64,000 nt of DNA from Methanobacteriota archaeon (GTDB taxonomy: Archaea > Halobacteriota > Methanomicrobia > Methanomicrobiales > Methanomicrobiaceae). Shown here one piece after another: positions 17,426 through 25,967 of this stretch; the first letter of the stretch is position 1; each line of letters begins with the position of its first letter. Position numbers and translations under genes: made by a program. The stretch covers positions 1 through 64,000 of the forward strand of contig JAENZA010000001.1 in the NCBI GenBank assembly GCA_016841485.1, in the 5' to 3' direction. The notes under the pieces were generated by a model. It had not been told where the DNA came from. It made no database searches and saw nothing but the letters and a program-made list of their open reading frames with translations.

Positions 17426-18513
17426 TCATTCAGATAGTCTTCAAGCCAGTAGGCCTTCGGATCTGATGGACACGAAAATATTGCCCCTATGTTCTCCGGA
17501 TCTGCCGCCTGGTGATAGCGGAACCATGTTCTTCCTGCGAAGATTCCGAGAATTTCAATTTTTCCCGTTCCATGCGACATCACAAACCGCACCCGCCGTG
17601 CAAGACCTGAACACTTCGCTATTCCGTCCCTGAAGATCTTTAATGACTCTTCAACCGGTATCGTATAGGTAAGATTTCCCTTTGACGGACGGCACTGGAA
17701 TAGGTAATATGGATGTACCCCCATATAGGCGAGTTCGTTTAAAAGGACGGCAATTGTTTCAGGATCATCATTAATCCCCCTGATAAGCGGTGTTTGATTC
17801 ATAATGACGACACCAGCGGTTTTAAGGGCTGCTATTGCCTCACGTGCTTCCAATGTAAGTTCACGCGGATGGGTGAACTGGGCCATTAGATAGATCTGCC
17901 TGTGAGAAGTGGAATATGTCCGCAACATCTGTAGAAGCTCTTCATCACCGGTTATTCTCATAGGAAGAAAAGCAGGTATTTTACTTCCGATACGAATAAT
18001 CCGGACGTGATCAATTGTACAAAGGCGGCGTAGTACATCCTCCAGTATTGAAGTTGAAAGGGTCAAAGGATCGCCCCCGGTAAGAAGAACATTTGAAATT
18101 TCAGGATGCGCTTCTATATAAGCAACTGCATCCGAGATGTCCCGTACGACTTCATCCTCATCCTGGACAAAAAGGCGCTTACGAAAACAGTACCTGCAAA
18201 ATCCACCGCACATTTCACTAATTAGAAGAAGGGCAGTTTCACGGTATTTATGCTGAAGACCAGGCGCTACGGTATATAGATCTTCAGATGATGGATTCAG
18301 GTCACCCCATTCACGAAGTTCCTCCGGAGAAGGAATAATCAACCGGCGTATTGGATCGGCCGGGTCATCCCAGTCGATTAATGAAAGATAATAGTCGCTA
18401 GCCCTAAAGGAAAACCAGTTACTAACTTCAAGAATTTTTTCCTTATCAAGAGGATCAATTCCATAAATGTCGTCGATTGAGGTATAATATTTTGAAAATT
18501 CTGTAAATTTCAT
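17422..18513 (-). CDS. KamA-family radical SAM aminomutase-like protein
   Basis: 363 residues. The radical SAM cluster motif is [12 protein letters not shown] (about residues 101-112), followed by LLTGGDPL (SAM-binding GGD) and TPLIRG. Near the C-terminus GTGKIEI provides the lysine expected to bind PLP. Family members move amino groups between carbons, best known in lysine 2,3-aminomutase that supplies beta-lysine for the methanogen osmolyte N-epsilon-acetyl-beta-lysine. This protein is shorter than AblA, and no ablB acetyltransferase is adjacent, so the substrate is open. Divergent from F420:NADP reductase, with a perfect palindrome between them. Confidence 0.88.
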   Translation of the reverse strand: MKFTEFSKYYTSIDDIYGIDPLDKEKILEVSNWFSFRASDYYLSLIDWDDPADPIRRLIIPSPEELREWGDLNPSSEDLYTVAPGLQHKYRETALLLISEMCGGFCRYCFRKRLFVQDEDEVVRDISDAVAYIEAHPEISNVLLTGGDPLTLSTSILEDVLRRLCTIDHVRIIRIGSKIPAFLPMRITGDEELLQMLRTYSTSHRQIYLMAQFTHPRELTLEAREAIAALKTAGVVIMNQTPLIRGINDDPETIAVLLNELAYMGVHPYYLFQCRPSKGNLTYTIPVEESLKIFRDGIAKCSGLARRVRFVMSHGTGKIEILGIFAGRTWFRYHQAADPENIGAIFSCPSDPKAYWLEDYLND

Positions 18514-18604
18514 AACACTCCCCTTTCTGGGTATCCTGAGAATAGATTCTTCGATGAGAAAGAACGGGACGGCTTCCCACCAATCTCTTTGTACTTATCA
18601 GGAC

Positions 18605-18619
18605 TATGGTATTACCATA
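18605..18619. promoter_or_regulatory. perfect 15-base palindrome in a divergent promoter region
   Basis: The sequence tatggta-t-taccata lies 91 bases upstream of the KamA-family start and 67 bases upstream of the npdG start. A perfect palindrome of this kind is a typical dimeric operator. Its core GGTA...TACC resembles the half-sites reported for NrpR in Methanosarcina (GGTA-N6-TACC), but the spacing here is one base, so another regulator is as likely. Confidence 0.45.
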
Positions 18620-18685
18620 TTGTCATCAGCTTCCATCTTACTATTGGTTACTACATTCAAATAGACTAATATCAGGAGAGGTTGT

Positions 18686-19390
18686 ATGTACAATCTAAGG
18701 GGTTTTCGATTACTGAATGTGCCCCGGAGACCAGATATGAAGATAGGTATTGTTGGAGGTACGGGAGAGATTGGCGAAGGACTGGCCAGACGACTTTCTC
18801 ATAAGTATAAGGTCATTCTCGGATCGAGGGACAGAGATCGTGCCGAGGAAACAAGTAGCTGCACCATCGATCTCCTCAAAGGGAGAGGGTGCAATAATTG
18901 TTACTGCAGTGGTGGAACAAACCAGGATGCTGTAGACGGGGGAGAAGTCATAGTCCTTTCAATACCTTTCAAACATCTCAAATCCACGATCGGCTCACTC
19001 TCCGGATTTGAAGATAAGATCATAATCTCCCCGATCAATCCCATCGCCAGGAATGATTATTTTACCTATCAGCCACCCCCGGAAGGTTCTGCTGCTCTGG
19101 CATTAAAAACAATGCTTCCGGAAAGTGCCCGCGTCGTTGTGGCATTCAATAATGTAGCGGCGAATAAATGGAAACATCTCGATGAAGAGCTGGATTACTC
19201 CGTTGCGGTATGTGGTGACGACAATGAAGCCAAACGACTCGTCATGGGGATAGTTGAAAATATCTCACATCTTAAGGCATATGATGCCGGGCCCCTTTCA
19301 ATGTCACCGATAATTGAAGGCATTACCCCGCTTGTCCTGAATATTGCACGATTAAACGGCATGAAAGATGTCGGAATTGAATTTAAATAA
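18686..19390 (+). CDS. npdG: NADPH-dependent F420 reductase (F420H2:NADP+ oxidoreductase)
   Basis: 234 residues, Rossmann protein with MKIGIVGGTGEIGEGLA (dinucleotide loop), a Cys-rich insertion (GRGCNNCYCSGG), the FAFNNVA-like VVAFNNVAANKW and a C-terminal domain matching Fno/NpdG. The enzyme transfers hydride between F420H2 and NADP+ and provides NADPH for biosynthesis. Two starts compete. The ATG at 18686 has a strong AGGAGAGG Shine-Dalgarno and adds 17 residues; the internal ATG at 18737 has GGAG seven bases upstream and matches the usual N-terminus. I list the longer form because its ribosome site is stronger. Likely controlled with the divergent KamA-family gene. Confidence 0.9.
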   Translation: MYNLRGFRLLNVPRRPDMKIGIVGGTGEIGEGLARRLSHKYKVILGSRDRDRAEETSSCTIDLLKGRGCNNCYCSGGTNQDAVDGGEVIVLSIPFKHLKSTIGSLSGFEDKIIISPINPIARNDYFTYQPPPEGSAALALKTMLPESARVVVAFNNVAANKWKHLDEELDYSVAVCGDDNEAKRLVMGIVENISHLKAYDAGPLSMSPIIEGITPLVLNIARLNGMKDVGIEFK

Positions 19391-19542
19391 CCCATTCCGT
19401 TTTCCCAATTTTCTTTTTTACCCAAAATAACGTTATTTTTCAAATTAAACTGAATTTTCTTATATTTTCAGTATATATACCCAAATATAGACTATATATA
19501 AAATGAAAACCTTTATCTACCTTTTCAGGAAAATGTATTCCT
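19391..19542 (+). promoter_or_regulatory. terminator-like T-runs, palindrome and TATA-rich region
   Basis: After npdG there is a T-rich run (19410-19419) suitable for archaeal termination and a 16-base perfect palindrome aaaataacgttatttt (19424-19439). From 19465 the sequence is extremely AT-rich with several TATA-like elements. The motif gaaaacctttatc (19505-19517) would place a start near 19540, just where the candidate structured RNA begins. Confidence 0.45.
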
Positions 19543-19616
19543 GTTTGGTATAACCCTGCCGGTGGAGATTCGTGTCGCATCCCTCCAGCACCGGTGGGAA
19601 CACAAGGGTTCCAAAC
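19543..19616 (+). ncRNA. candidate structured RNA upstream of the FMN glutamate-synthase-like gene
   Basis: Three nested pairings enclose this 74-base stretch: gtttgg (19543-19548) with ccaaac (19611-19616), aaccct (19552-19557) with agggtt (19605-19610), and ccggtg (19559-19564) with caccgg (19589-19594); gag (19565-19567) can extend the inner stem against ctc with a small bulge. Only a 3-base bulge separates the outer helices on the 5' side and none on the 3' side. A TATA-like element lies about 30 bases upstream. A second TATA (tatatattata, 19625-19636) after it could drive the downstream gene separately, so the element could be a stand-alone small RNA or a leader. I do not recognise it as any known riboswitch. 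Confidence 0.5.
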
Positions 19617-19670
19617 AATTTCCCCTATATATTATAGCGACACTTATAACTGCAATCAAAGGAGTTGACA

Positions 19671-21260
19671 ATGAATCTTAGGCAGCCTAATGCAAACGAG
19701 GCGGTTCACACCTCGAACCGTTCACGTAACGTTGCCCCGGTATCCGGTATCTGCACACGCTGTGTAGACGGATGCAAGGGGAACTGTGAAATCTGGCTTT
19801 CATCTTTCCGCGGGCGTGAAGTGCTCTATCCAGGCCCCTTCGGAGAGATTACAGCAGGTGCAGACAAGAACTACCCGGTCGATTATTCACACCTGAACAT
19901 CCATGGCTACGCCGTAGGTGCAAACGGCCTTCCCGAGGGCGTTGAGGCAAACCCAGATACCGCCGTCTTCGATGATGTTAATACTGTAACCGAATATGGA
20001 TGGGATATCAAGGTCCCGATGAAAGTACCGATCTTTACCGGTGCACTCGGTTCGACGGAAATTGCCCGGGCAAACTGGGAGCACTTTGCCGTCGGTGCGG
20101 CAATCGCGGGTATCACCCTTGTGTGCGGTGAAAACGTCTGCGGTATTGACCCAGGTCTCAAACTGGACGCGAACCATAAAGTGGTTGAATCCCCGGAGAT
20201 GGATCGCAGGATCAATACCTACAGGAAATTCCACGAAGGCTATGGAGAGATCTTAGTCCAGATGAATGTCGAGGACACGCGGCTTGGAACCGCGGAATAC
20301 GTCTCTGCAAAGCACGAACTTGAGACTCTCGAACTGAAGTGGGGCCAGGGTGCAAAGTGCATCGGCGGTGAGATCAAGGTAGGTTCACTGGATCGGGCCC
20401 TCGAACTAAAGAGACGCGGATACATCGTCCTTCCGAACCCGACCCGCGCAGATGTGCAGGCATCATTCAAGGAGGGAGCTATTAAAGAATTTGAGCGTCA
20501 TTCACGTCTCGGATTTGTGACCAAGGAAGGATTCCTCGAGGAAGTCGATCGCCTTCGTGACATTGGATTCAAGCGCGTAACGCTGAAGACCGGTGCGTAC
20601 TCCATGAAAGAGCTTGCAATGGCCATGCGCTACTGTGCAGAGGCAAAGATCGACCTGCTCACCATTGACGGTGCACCAGGCGGTACCGGCATGAGCCCGT
20701 GGCCGATGATGAACGAATGGGGTATTCCAACGTTCTATCTCCAGTCCCTCACCTACGAATTTGCACAGGAACTCGAAAAGAAGGGCCTGCGTGTGCCTGA
20801 CCTTGCTATTGCAGGAGGATTCGGCGACGAAGCAAATGCATTCAAGGCGCTTGCCATGGGTGCACCGTACTTCAAGGCGGTCTGTATGGGTCGCGGCCTC
20901 ATGATTCCGGGCATGGTCGGAAAGAATATTGGCAAGTGGCTTGAGAAGGGCGAACTCCCCAAGACCGTTTCCAAATACGGAACAACGGTTGAAGAGATCT
21001 TCGTGACCTACGAAGAGCTCAAGGAGAAATACGGCGAGAGAATCAATGAAATCCCGCTCGGTGCAATCGGTATCTACACCTACGCCCAGCGCTTCAGGAC
21101 CGGCATGCAGCAGATCATGGCAGGAAGCCGCAACTTCAGCCTCAAGTCTGTCTCCCGTAACGACGTCTTCTCCCTCACCGAAGAAGCAGCAAAGATCTCC
21201 GGCATCCCGTACGTGATGGACTCCTACCGCTCAGAAGCGTACGAGATACTTGACGGATAA
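19671..21260 (+). CDS. FMN-binding glutamate synthase-family protein (stand-alone)
   Basis: 529 residues. An N-terminal four-Cys cluster (Cys28, 31, 35, 39 in CTRCVDGCKGNC) is followed by the FMN-binding beta/alpha barrel of the GltB central domain, with PIFTGALGSTE, GQGAKCIGGEIK, TIDGAPGGTGMSPWP and AIAGGFGDEANAFKALAMGA. No amidotransferase and no GXGXG domain are attached, unlike complete glutamate synthases. The protein is common in methanogens but its reaction is not settled; another flavin-dependent amino or oxo acid conversion is possible. The ATG follows an AAAGGAG Shine-Dalgarno by six bases; an in-frame TTG at 19665 is disfavoured. It lies downstream of the structured RNA and about 3.7 kb from the main glutamate synthase operon. 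Confidence 0.85.
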   Translation: MNLRQPNANEAVHTSNRSRNVAPVSGICTRCVDGCKGNCEIWLSSFRGREVLYPGPFGEITAGADKNYPVDYSHLNIHGYAVGANGLPEGVEANPDTAVFDDVNTVTEYGWDIKVPMKVPIFTGALGSTEIARANWEHFAVGAAIAGITLVCGENVCGIDPGLKLDANHKVVESPEMDRRINTYRKFHEGYGEILVQMNVEDTRLGTAEYVSAKHELETLELKWGQGAKCIGGEIKVGSLDRALELKRRGYIVLPNPTRADVQASFKEGAIKEFERHSRLGFVTKEGFLEEVDRLRDIGFKRVTLKTGAYSMKELAMAMRYCAEAKIDLLTIDGAPGGTGMSPWPMMNEWGIPTFYLQSLTYEFAQELEKKGLRVPDLAIAGGFGDEANAFKALAMGAPYFKAVCMGRGLMIPGMVGKNIGKWLEKGELPKTVSKYGTTVEEIFVTYEELKEKYGERINEIPLGAIGIYTYAQRFRTGMQQIMAGSRNFSLKSVSRNDVFSLTEEAAKISGIPYVMDSYRSEAYEILDG

Positions 21261-21342
21261 TTTTTCACCATTCTACCCTTTTTTTACCTGAAGAACTAAT
21301 GAATACTACAAAGCGCATTTTTAGAATGCAGCTTTCATCACC

Positions 21343-23061
21343 ATGAATACCAGTACATTTCTTCCAACGTCCGCAAAAGAGATGAGAAGACGCGGCTGGG
21401 AGAGTTGCGACATTGTCATCGTCACACCCGATGCATATATCGATCACCCATCGTTCGGAATGGCGGTATTGGGCAGGTTTCTCGAGCACCATGGCTTTAA
21501 AGTCGGCATCCTTTCCCAGCCAAGGTGGAAAGAATCCGGTGCATTTCTGGAATTTGGCAGACCGAACCTTGCATTTGCAGTATCCGGCGGCGCAATGGAT
21601 TCCATGGTCATCAATTATACCGCCGTGGGAATCCCACGCAGGGATGACCCATACTGCGATGGAGGAGAACCCTATTTTTCAAAAAAGGGTGATGCAAAAC
21701 GCTATCGAATCCGCCCGGACAGGGTCGTTCAGGTTTATTCCAGTCAGATTCGGGCTGCATGTAAAGGGGTTCCCATCATCATCGGCGGCATTGAGGCCTC
21801 ACTCAGGCGCATTGCCCATTACGACTGGTGGTCGGATACCGTCAGGCGCAGCATCCTCTTTGACAGCAAGGCGGACCTCCTTATCTACGGTATGGGGGAA
21901 TACCCCCTCCTCCACACGATGTCCGCACTCCGTGACAACAAAGATCTGTCCGACCTCCGGATACCCGGAACCGCAGTCGTCAGAAAAACCACCGATGACC
22001 TCGGCGATACCATACAGCTTCCCTCCTACGAAGAAGTCCGTGATGATAAAAAGTCATTTGCGCGGGCATTCTGCCTCTTTGAAAAATCCAACAGGAATCA
22101 TATCATCTTCCAGCAACAGGACACACGGCACCTCGTCCAGTTCCCTGCACGGGTCCTGACCAGCCATGAACTAGATGCGATATACGATCTGCCTTATACC
22201 CGGATGCCACATCCAAAATACCACGATATTCCCGCATACCGGATGATCCGCGACTCCGTAACGGCCCACCGGGGATGTTATGGCAATTGTGCATTCTGCG
22301 CAATTACCGCCCACCAGGGACCGGAAATTGTTTCCAGGAGCAAAAAGTCTGTTCTGCGGGAAATCCGGACTCTTGCAAAAGTGCCGGGGTTTGGCGGCAC
22401 TATCACTGATATCGGAGGGCCCTCCGCAAACATGTATGGTTCGGGCTGCGCTATCGGCGGATGTCCCACACACGATTGCATCAAAGACGGCACCGTTTGC
22501 AGAAATCTTCTTCCCGGCACCAGGGACTATATATCGCTCCTTGATGCGGCTGCCGAATGTCCAGGAATCCGCCATGTATTCATTGGGTCGGGCCTGCGCT
22601 TCGAGGGCCCCCTGTTACCTGAACTGTTCTTGCGAAAAATCCTCAAGGGCAATATATCAGGACACATGAAAATTGCCCCGGAATCAGGAAGCGACAGTGT
22701 TCTTCGCCATATGGGAAAGTCGTCCACCAGCGCCTTCAATGAATTCTACAGGCTCTATGAGCGGATCTGCAGGGAAGAGAGAATCGCCTCACGTCTCATT
22801 CCATACATCATCGTCGGTCATCCGGGTGAACGCAGGAAGGACGTATACGCAACGAGAGATTTTCTCATCCATTACCGTCTGCAGGGAAACCAGTTTCAGA
22901 TATTTACCCCATCCCCCCTTACCCGCTCGACAGCGATGTATTACCTGGGGTATGATCCCTGTTCTGAAGAACCTGTGGAAGTAGTCAGAGAGAGAAGGGA
23001 ACTTGAAAAGAGAAAAAAAATCCTTACCGGCAGAGACCGGGGGGCACATGGGTATCAATAA
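21343..23061 (+). CDS. YgiQ-family radical SAM protein
   Basis: 572 residues. The N-terminal domain contains DIVIVTPDAYIDHPSFG and GGIEASLRRIAHYDWW, hallmarks of YgiQ. The radical SAM site is RGCYGNCAFCAI (CxxxCxxC, about residues 308-318), followed by DIGGPSANMYG and a C-terminal region with IGSGLRFEG and GHPGE. Function of the family is unknown. Separated from the glutamate-synthase-like gene by 82 bases that include short T-runs, so it is probably a separate unit. Confidence 0.9.
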   Translation: MNTSTFLPTSAKEMRRRGWESCDIVIVTPDAYIDHPSFGMAVLGRFLEHHGFKVGILSQPRWKESGAFLEFGRPNLAFAVSGGAMDSMVINYTAVGIPRRDDPYCDGGEPYFSKKGDAKRYRIRPDRVVQVYSSQIRAACKGVPIIIGGIEASLRRIAHYDWWSDTVRRSILFDSKADLLIYGMGEYPLLHTMSALRDNKDLSDLRIPGTAVVRKTTDDLGDTIQLPSYEEVRDDKKSFARAFCLFEKSNRNHIIFQQQDTRHLVQFPARVLTSHELDAIYDLPYTRMPHPKYHDIPAYRMIRDSVTAHRGCYGNCAFCAITAHQGPEIVSRSKKSVLREIRTLAKVPGFGGTITDIGGPSANMYGSGCAIGGCPTHDCIKDGTVCRNLLPGTRDYISLLDAAAECPGIRHVFIGSGLRFEGPLLPELFLRKILKGNISGHMKIAPESGSDSVLRHMGKSSTSAFNEFYRLYERICREERIASRLIPYIIVGHPGERRKDVYATRDFLIHYRLQGNQFQIFTPSPLTRSTAMYYLGYDPCSEEPVEVVRERRELEKRKKILTGRDRGAHGYQ

Positions 23062-23104
23062 TTTCAGCCCTCCCATTCACCATCAGGATTTACTTCTCTC
23101 TCAT

Positions 23105-23896
23105 TTATTTTGAAAAACCACCGTCTTCATCCAAAATTTCATGCAGATGCGCTATTGAAGGGATGATATAATCGGGATCTATACGCGATTCCCTGAACAC
23201 ATCCTCCCGGTACTTACCTGTCCGCACCAGGGCAGCATCCAACCCGGCTGCCTGTGCCCCGCCGATATCCGTGTTGATATCGTCCCCCACCATCAGGACT
23301 TCAGAAGAAGAACAATCCAGAGAAAAAAGAGCGGCATCAAAGAACTCTTTTGAAGGTTTTCCCACAATATGAGCCCGGACACCGGAGGCATATTCAAGAC
23401 CCGCCACAAAAGGGCCGGCAGAGAGGGAGAAACCATCTTCGTCCATCCAGTACCGGTCCCTCTCAAGGGCAACGAGTACAGCACCAGAGAGAAGGGCACG
23501 AAATGCCGCATTCAAAGAACTGTATGTAAACAGGTCACCAGCATCCCCGACAATTACTGCCTCGGGGTTCCGTTCTACAATTTCAACCCCCTGATTAACA
23601 AAATCTTTCTGGACATCCCTTGTCGTGAGAAGCATGCATCGAACAGCCCCTGATGAAATCAGGTAGGATCCCGCGGCAACTGCCGGAGTGAAGATATGTT
23701 CTGCCGGGATGGTAAAACCCAAGGTGGCAAGTCGCTCTGCAATGGTACTGCGGGACGAACGGGTGGTATTTGAAATGCACCTGAATGGCACACCACGGGA
23801 AGAGAGATCGGCGAGAATCGCTGACGCCCCGTCGACCACTTTGCCACCGACATGCAGCACCCCGTCAATATCGAAAAGAATGCCCCGGTAGTTCAT
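23105..23896 (-). CDS. HAD-superfamily (subfamily IIA) sugar phosphatase-like hydrolase
   Basis: 263 residues. Motif I is LFDIDGVLHVG with the nucleophile Asp; CISNTTRSSRS matches motif II; GKPSKEFFD supplies the Lys of motif III; MVGDDINTDIGGAQAAGLDAALVRTGKY is motif IV. Spacing with the large C2A cap between motifs II and III fits the NagD/phospholysine phosphatase-like group. Substrate is likely a small phosphorylated metabolite. Downstream, the end lies 44 bases from the convergent YgiQ gene. Confidence 0.9.
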   Translation of the reverse strand: MNYRGILFDIDGVLHVGGKVVDGASAILADLSSRGVPFRCISNTTRSSRSTIAERLATLGFTIPAEHIFTPAVAAGSYLISSGAVRCMLLTTRDVQKDFVNQGVEIVERNPEAVIVGDAGDLFTYSSLNAAFRALLSGAVLVALERDRYWMDEDGFSLSAGPFVAGLEYASGVRAHIVGKPSKEFFDAALFSLDCSSSEVLMVGDDINTDIGGAQAAGLDAALVRTGKYREDVFRESRIDPDYIIPSIAHLHEILDEDGGFSK

Positions 23897-24235
23897 GCCA
23901 TATTCCCCTTGGCATCAACATAGTACCTGGTTGCATATAATCGTGCTCTTCTTCCGGTCCTCTCATTTCTCACCACGTTCGAGTGGAGGGCGGCACATTT
24001 CTCCATTAAATCCTATTTATGAAGAATTAAACTGGCTAATTTCACCCGAGTCATGCTGTCCATCCTACTGCCGGAATAATGTCAATGACGGCCATTATCA
24101 CCAGAACCTGCGATATACGCATCCCTTCGCCACTTAAAAATATTCCCCTCACAAAATCCGAGATATAATTGGCAAAGGGATTCGTTTCCTTCAGGGTGAT
24201 GCAGATCTATTCTTTCCCGGAATTTAGGCAGAATT
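23897..24235. other. non-coding stretch, possibly with gene remnants
   Basis: No intact gene. On the minus strand near 24045-24110 the translation VIDIIPAVG interrupted by stops recalls the C-terminal strand of MoaD/ThiS sulfur carriers, but nothing upstream supports it. The stretch lies next to the decayed glnA copy, and its low coding content suggests general gene loss here. Confidence 0.3.
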
Positions 24236-24823
24236 TATGCTTCCATCGACTCCCCATGCTGTGCAATATCCAGTCAGACCTACTCTTCCAGAGAGTTCAC
24301 ACAAAGACATCCCCGCCATGATCGGTGAGGGCCAGATCAAGGTATCCTCCGTCGTCCTGAAATGCAGTGGTAGGCTTTCCTTCTTCCGACATCCGAAACA
24401 GGAAAAATTCAAGCTCAGGAGCATTATTAAAATTCAAATCCAATTCTTCCGCTTTAAAAAGTGTTTTTTAAGAATGTAGCGTGGATCCCCCTCAAACGAA
24501 GTATCATCCGGGAGATATGTCACAGATGAAGCGGGCGACCTTCGCCTCCTCAGGACGCCAGGGCAGAATGGTAAATGTCCGGTGATATGGTTTGAGGAGC
24601 GTATCAGATGCTCCTATCCTCGCAAAACCGGTGATCGGTGAACCATCAAATCCAATGCCTCAGTCAGGGTATTTTCAGCCAGATTTACAGGTATCGCGAT
24701 GTATTTCGGGATTCCCTGGATATCTGAGAATTGCAGGCGGATGAATTTAATATCATCCTTTCGGATGCGCTCCAGCACTTGTACAACAGCACAACCCAGC
24801 GCATAGTAATGTGCTTCCACCAT
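24236..24823 (-). pseudogene. glnA: decayed second glutamine synthetase (glnA remnant)
   Basis: The N-terminal frame reads VLERIRKDDIKFIRLQFSD, almost the same as intact GlnA at 32968-34302. It breaks after about residue 60, and the continuation is found in other frames: [18 protein letters not shown], then [17 protein letters not shown], then TSFEGDPRYILKK, then APELEFFLFRMSEEGKPTT and FQDDGGYLDLALTDHGGD before an in-frame TGA. At least three frameshifts and one stop are needed to join the pieces. Only about the first 160 residues of a 440-residue enzyme remain, and the catalytic C-terminal half is missing. The remnant differs from the intact gene at many positions, so it was an older paralogue rather than a fresh duplicate. 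It is divergent from the glutamate synthase operon. Confidence 0.85.
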
Positions 24824-24858
24824 TCATTATATAATGTTGTCGCATTATACCTATTTTG

Positions 24859-24889
24859 CAGACATTTCCTGTCTGGAAAGCTTAAAATG
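24859..24889 (+). promoter_or_regulatory. palindromes and TATA box before the glutamate synthase operon
   Basis: The sequence cagaca-tttcc-tgtctg (24859-24875) is a perfect 6-base inverted repeat, and the overlapping tttcc-tgtct-ggaaa (24865-24879) is a second perfect one. They abut the BRE/TATA element ggaaagcttaaaat (24875-24888), about 33 bases before the ATG at 24921. The position is ideal for a repressor that blocks TBP/TFB binding. NrpR, present nearby, is the obvious candidate, but its known operator (GGAA-N6-TTCC type) has the opposite half-site order. Confidence 0.55.
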
Positions 24890-24920
24890 GGGGAAGGCCC
24901 CCTTCACAATTTGTGGTAGC

Positions 24921-25967
24921 ATGTGCGGAATAATCAGCGTGATCGACCGTTCCGGGGAACCTATGAACGGGTCGGCAATAAAAAATGCCCTGTCATTGAT
25001 GAACGAACGGGGAAATGGTGAAGGAGCGGGGTACGCCGTATACGGCGCATATCCGGACTATGCTGACTACTATGCCCTCCACCTGTTCTATGACAATCTT
25101 GTCGAACCGAAAGCCATCGTAGAGCAGGAACTGGAAAAATGGGGGACTATCGAAGTAAGTGAGATGATCCCGACCTCTGAGCAGCCGCGGCTTCGCAGGG
25201 AACATATTCCCTGGAGATACTTCTATAAACCGTATCCGAAATCCATGGGTACTGCAGCTACCGAAGAAGACATCCTGATTCATATAATGAATAAGATCAA
25301 CACAGAAATCCCGGGAGCACTCCTTTTTTCGACGGGGAAAAATATCGGGATCTTCAAAGCCTCGGGATGGCCCGAAGATGTGGCCGAGTTTTACCGTATC
25401 CAGGATTATGAAGGGTACCAATGGCTTGCGCACAACCGGTACCCCACCAATACATCCGGATGGTGGGGAGGGGCCCACCCATTTAACCTTCTCGACTGGA
25501 CTGTAGTACACAACGGAGAGATTACATCGTATGGTACAAACCGGAGATATTTGGAGAGTTTTGGTTATAAATGCACGATGTATACCGACACTGAAGTGGT
25601 AGCGTATCTTACCGACCTTCTGGCCCGCAGGCATGCACTTCCTCTTGAACTTGCTCTGAAAGCACTTGCCCCCCCATTCTGGGACGAAATAGACAATATG
25701 CCAGAAAATGAACGACAATTGAATACCACTATCAGAATGGCATATGGGTCGGCTCTTATGAATGGACCCTTCGCAATCGTTGTGGCCAATTCGGAAGGCA
25801 TCGCCGGAATTACCGACCGCATAAAACTCCGGCCGCTCGTCGCCGCTGAAGCGGGAGAACGCCTCTACATTTCCAGCGAAGAAGCAGCCATACGGGTCAT
25901 GGAACAGGATTTGGAACACATATGGATGCCTCGTGCCGGCGAGCCGGTTATCGGGAGGGTGCGATAA
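24921..25967 (+). CDS. glutamate synthase, glutamine amidotransferase (class II) subunit
   Basis: 348 residues starting MCGIISVIDRSG: Cys2 becomes the N-terminal nucleophile of the Ntn-type amidotransferase after Met removal, which fixes the start although the frame is open further upstream. LAHNRYPTNTSGWWGGAHPF and VVHNGEITSYG are the glutamine-binding motifs. The domain hydrolyses glutamine and delivers ammonia to 2-oxoglutarate at the FMN subunit. First gene of a four-gene operon; its TAA overlaps the next ATG by one base. Regulation is probably through the palindromic element just upstream. Confidence 0.9.
   Translation: MCGIISVIDRSGEPMNGSAIKNALSLMNERGNGEGAGYAVYGAYPDYADYYALHLFYDNLVEPKAIVEQELEKWGTIEVSEMIPTSEQPRLRREHIPWRYFYKPYPKSMGTAATEEDILIHIMNKINTEIPGALLFSTGKNIGIFKASGWPEDVAEFYRIQDYEGYQWLAHNRYPTNTSGWWGGAHPFNLLDWTVVHNGEITSYGTNRRYLESFGYKCTMYTDTEVVAYLTDLLARRHALPLELALKALAPPFWDEIDNMPENERQLNTTIRMAYGSALMNGPFAIVVANSEGIAGITDRIKLRPLVAAEAGERLYISSEEAAIRVMEQDLEHIWMPRAGEPVIGRVR

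Noticed and set aside
19543-19616. tRNA or known riboswitch
   Set aside because: No anticodon or T-arm pattern, and no motif of a riboswitch that I know.
24045-24110. MoaD/ThiS-like C-terminal sequence
   Set aside because: Only about nine residues resemble the family and no upstream part was found.
24834-24920. N-terminal extension of the glutamate synthase amidotransferase
   Set aside because: Ntn amidotransferases need Cys as residue 2, and the promoter lies inside the extension.
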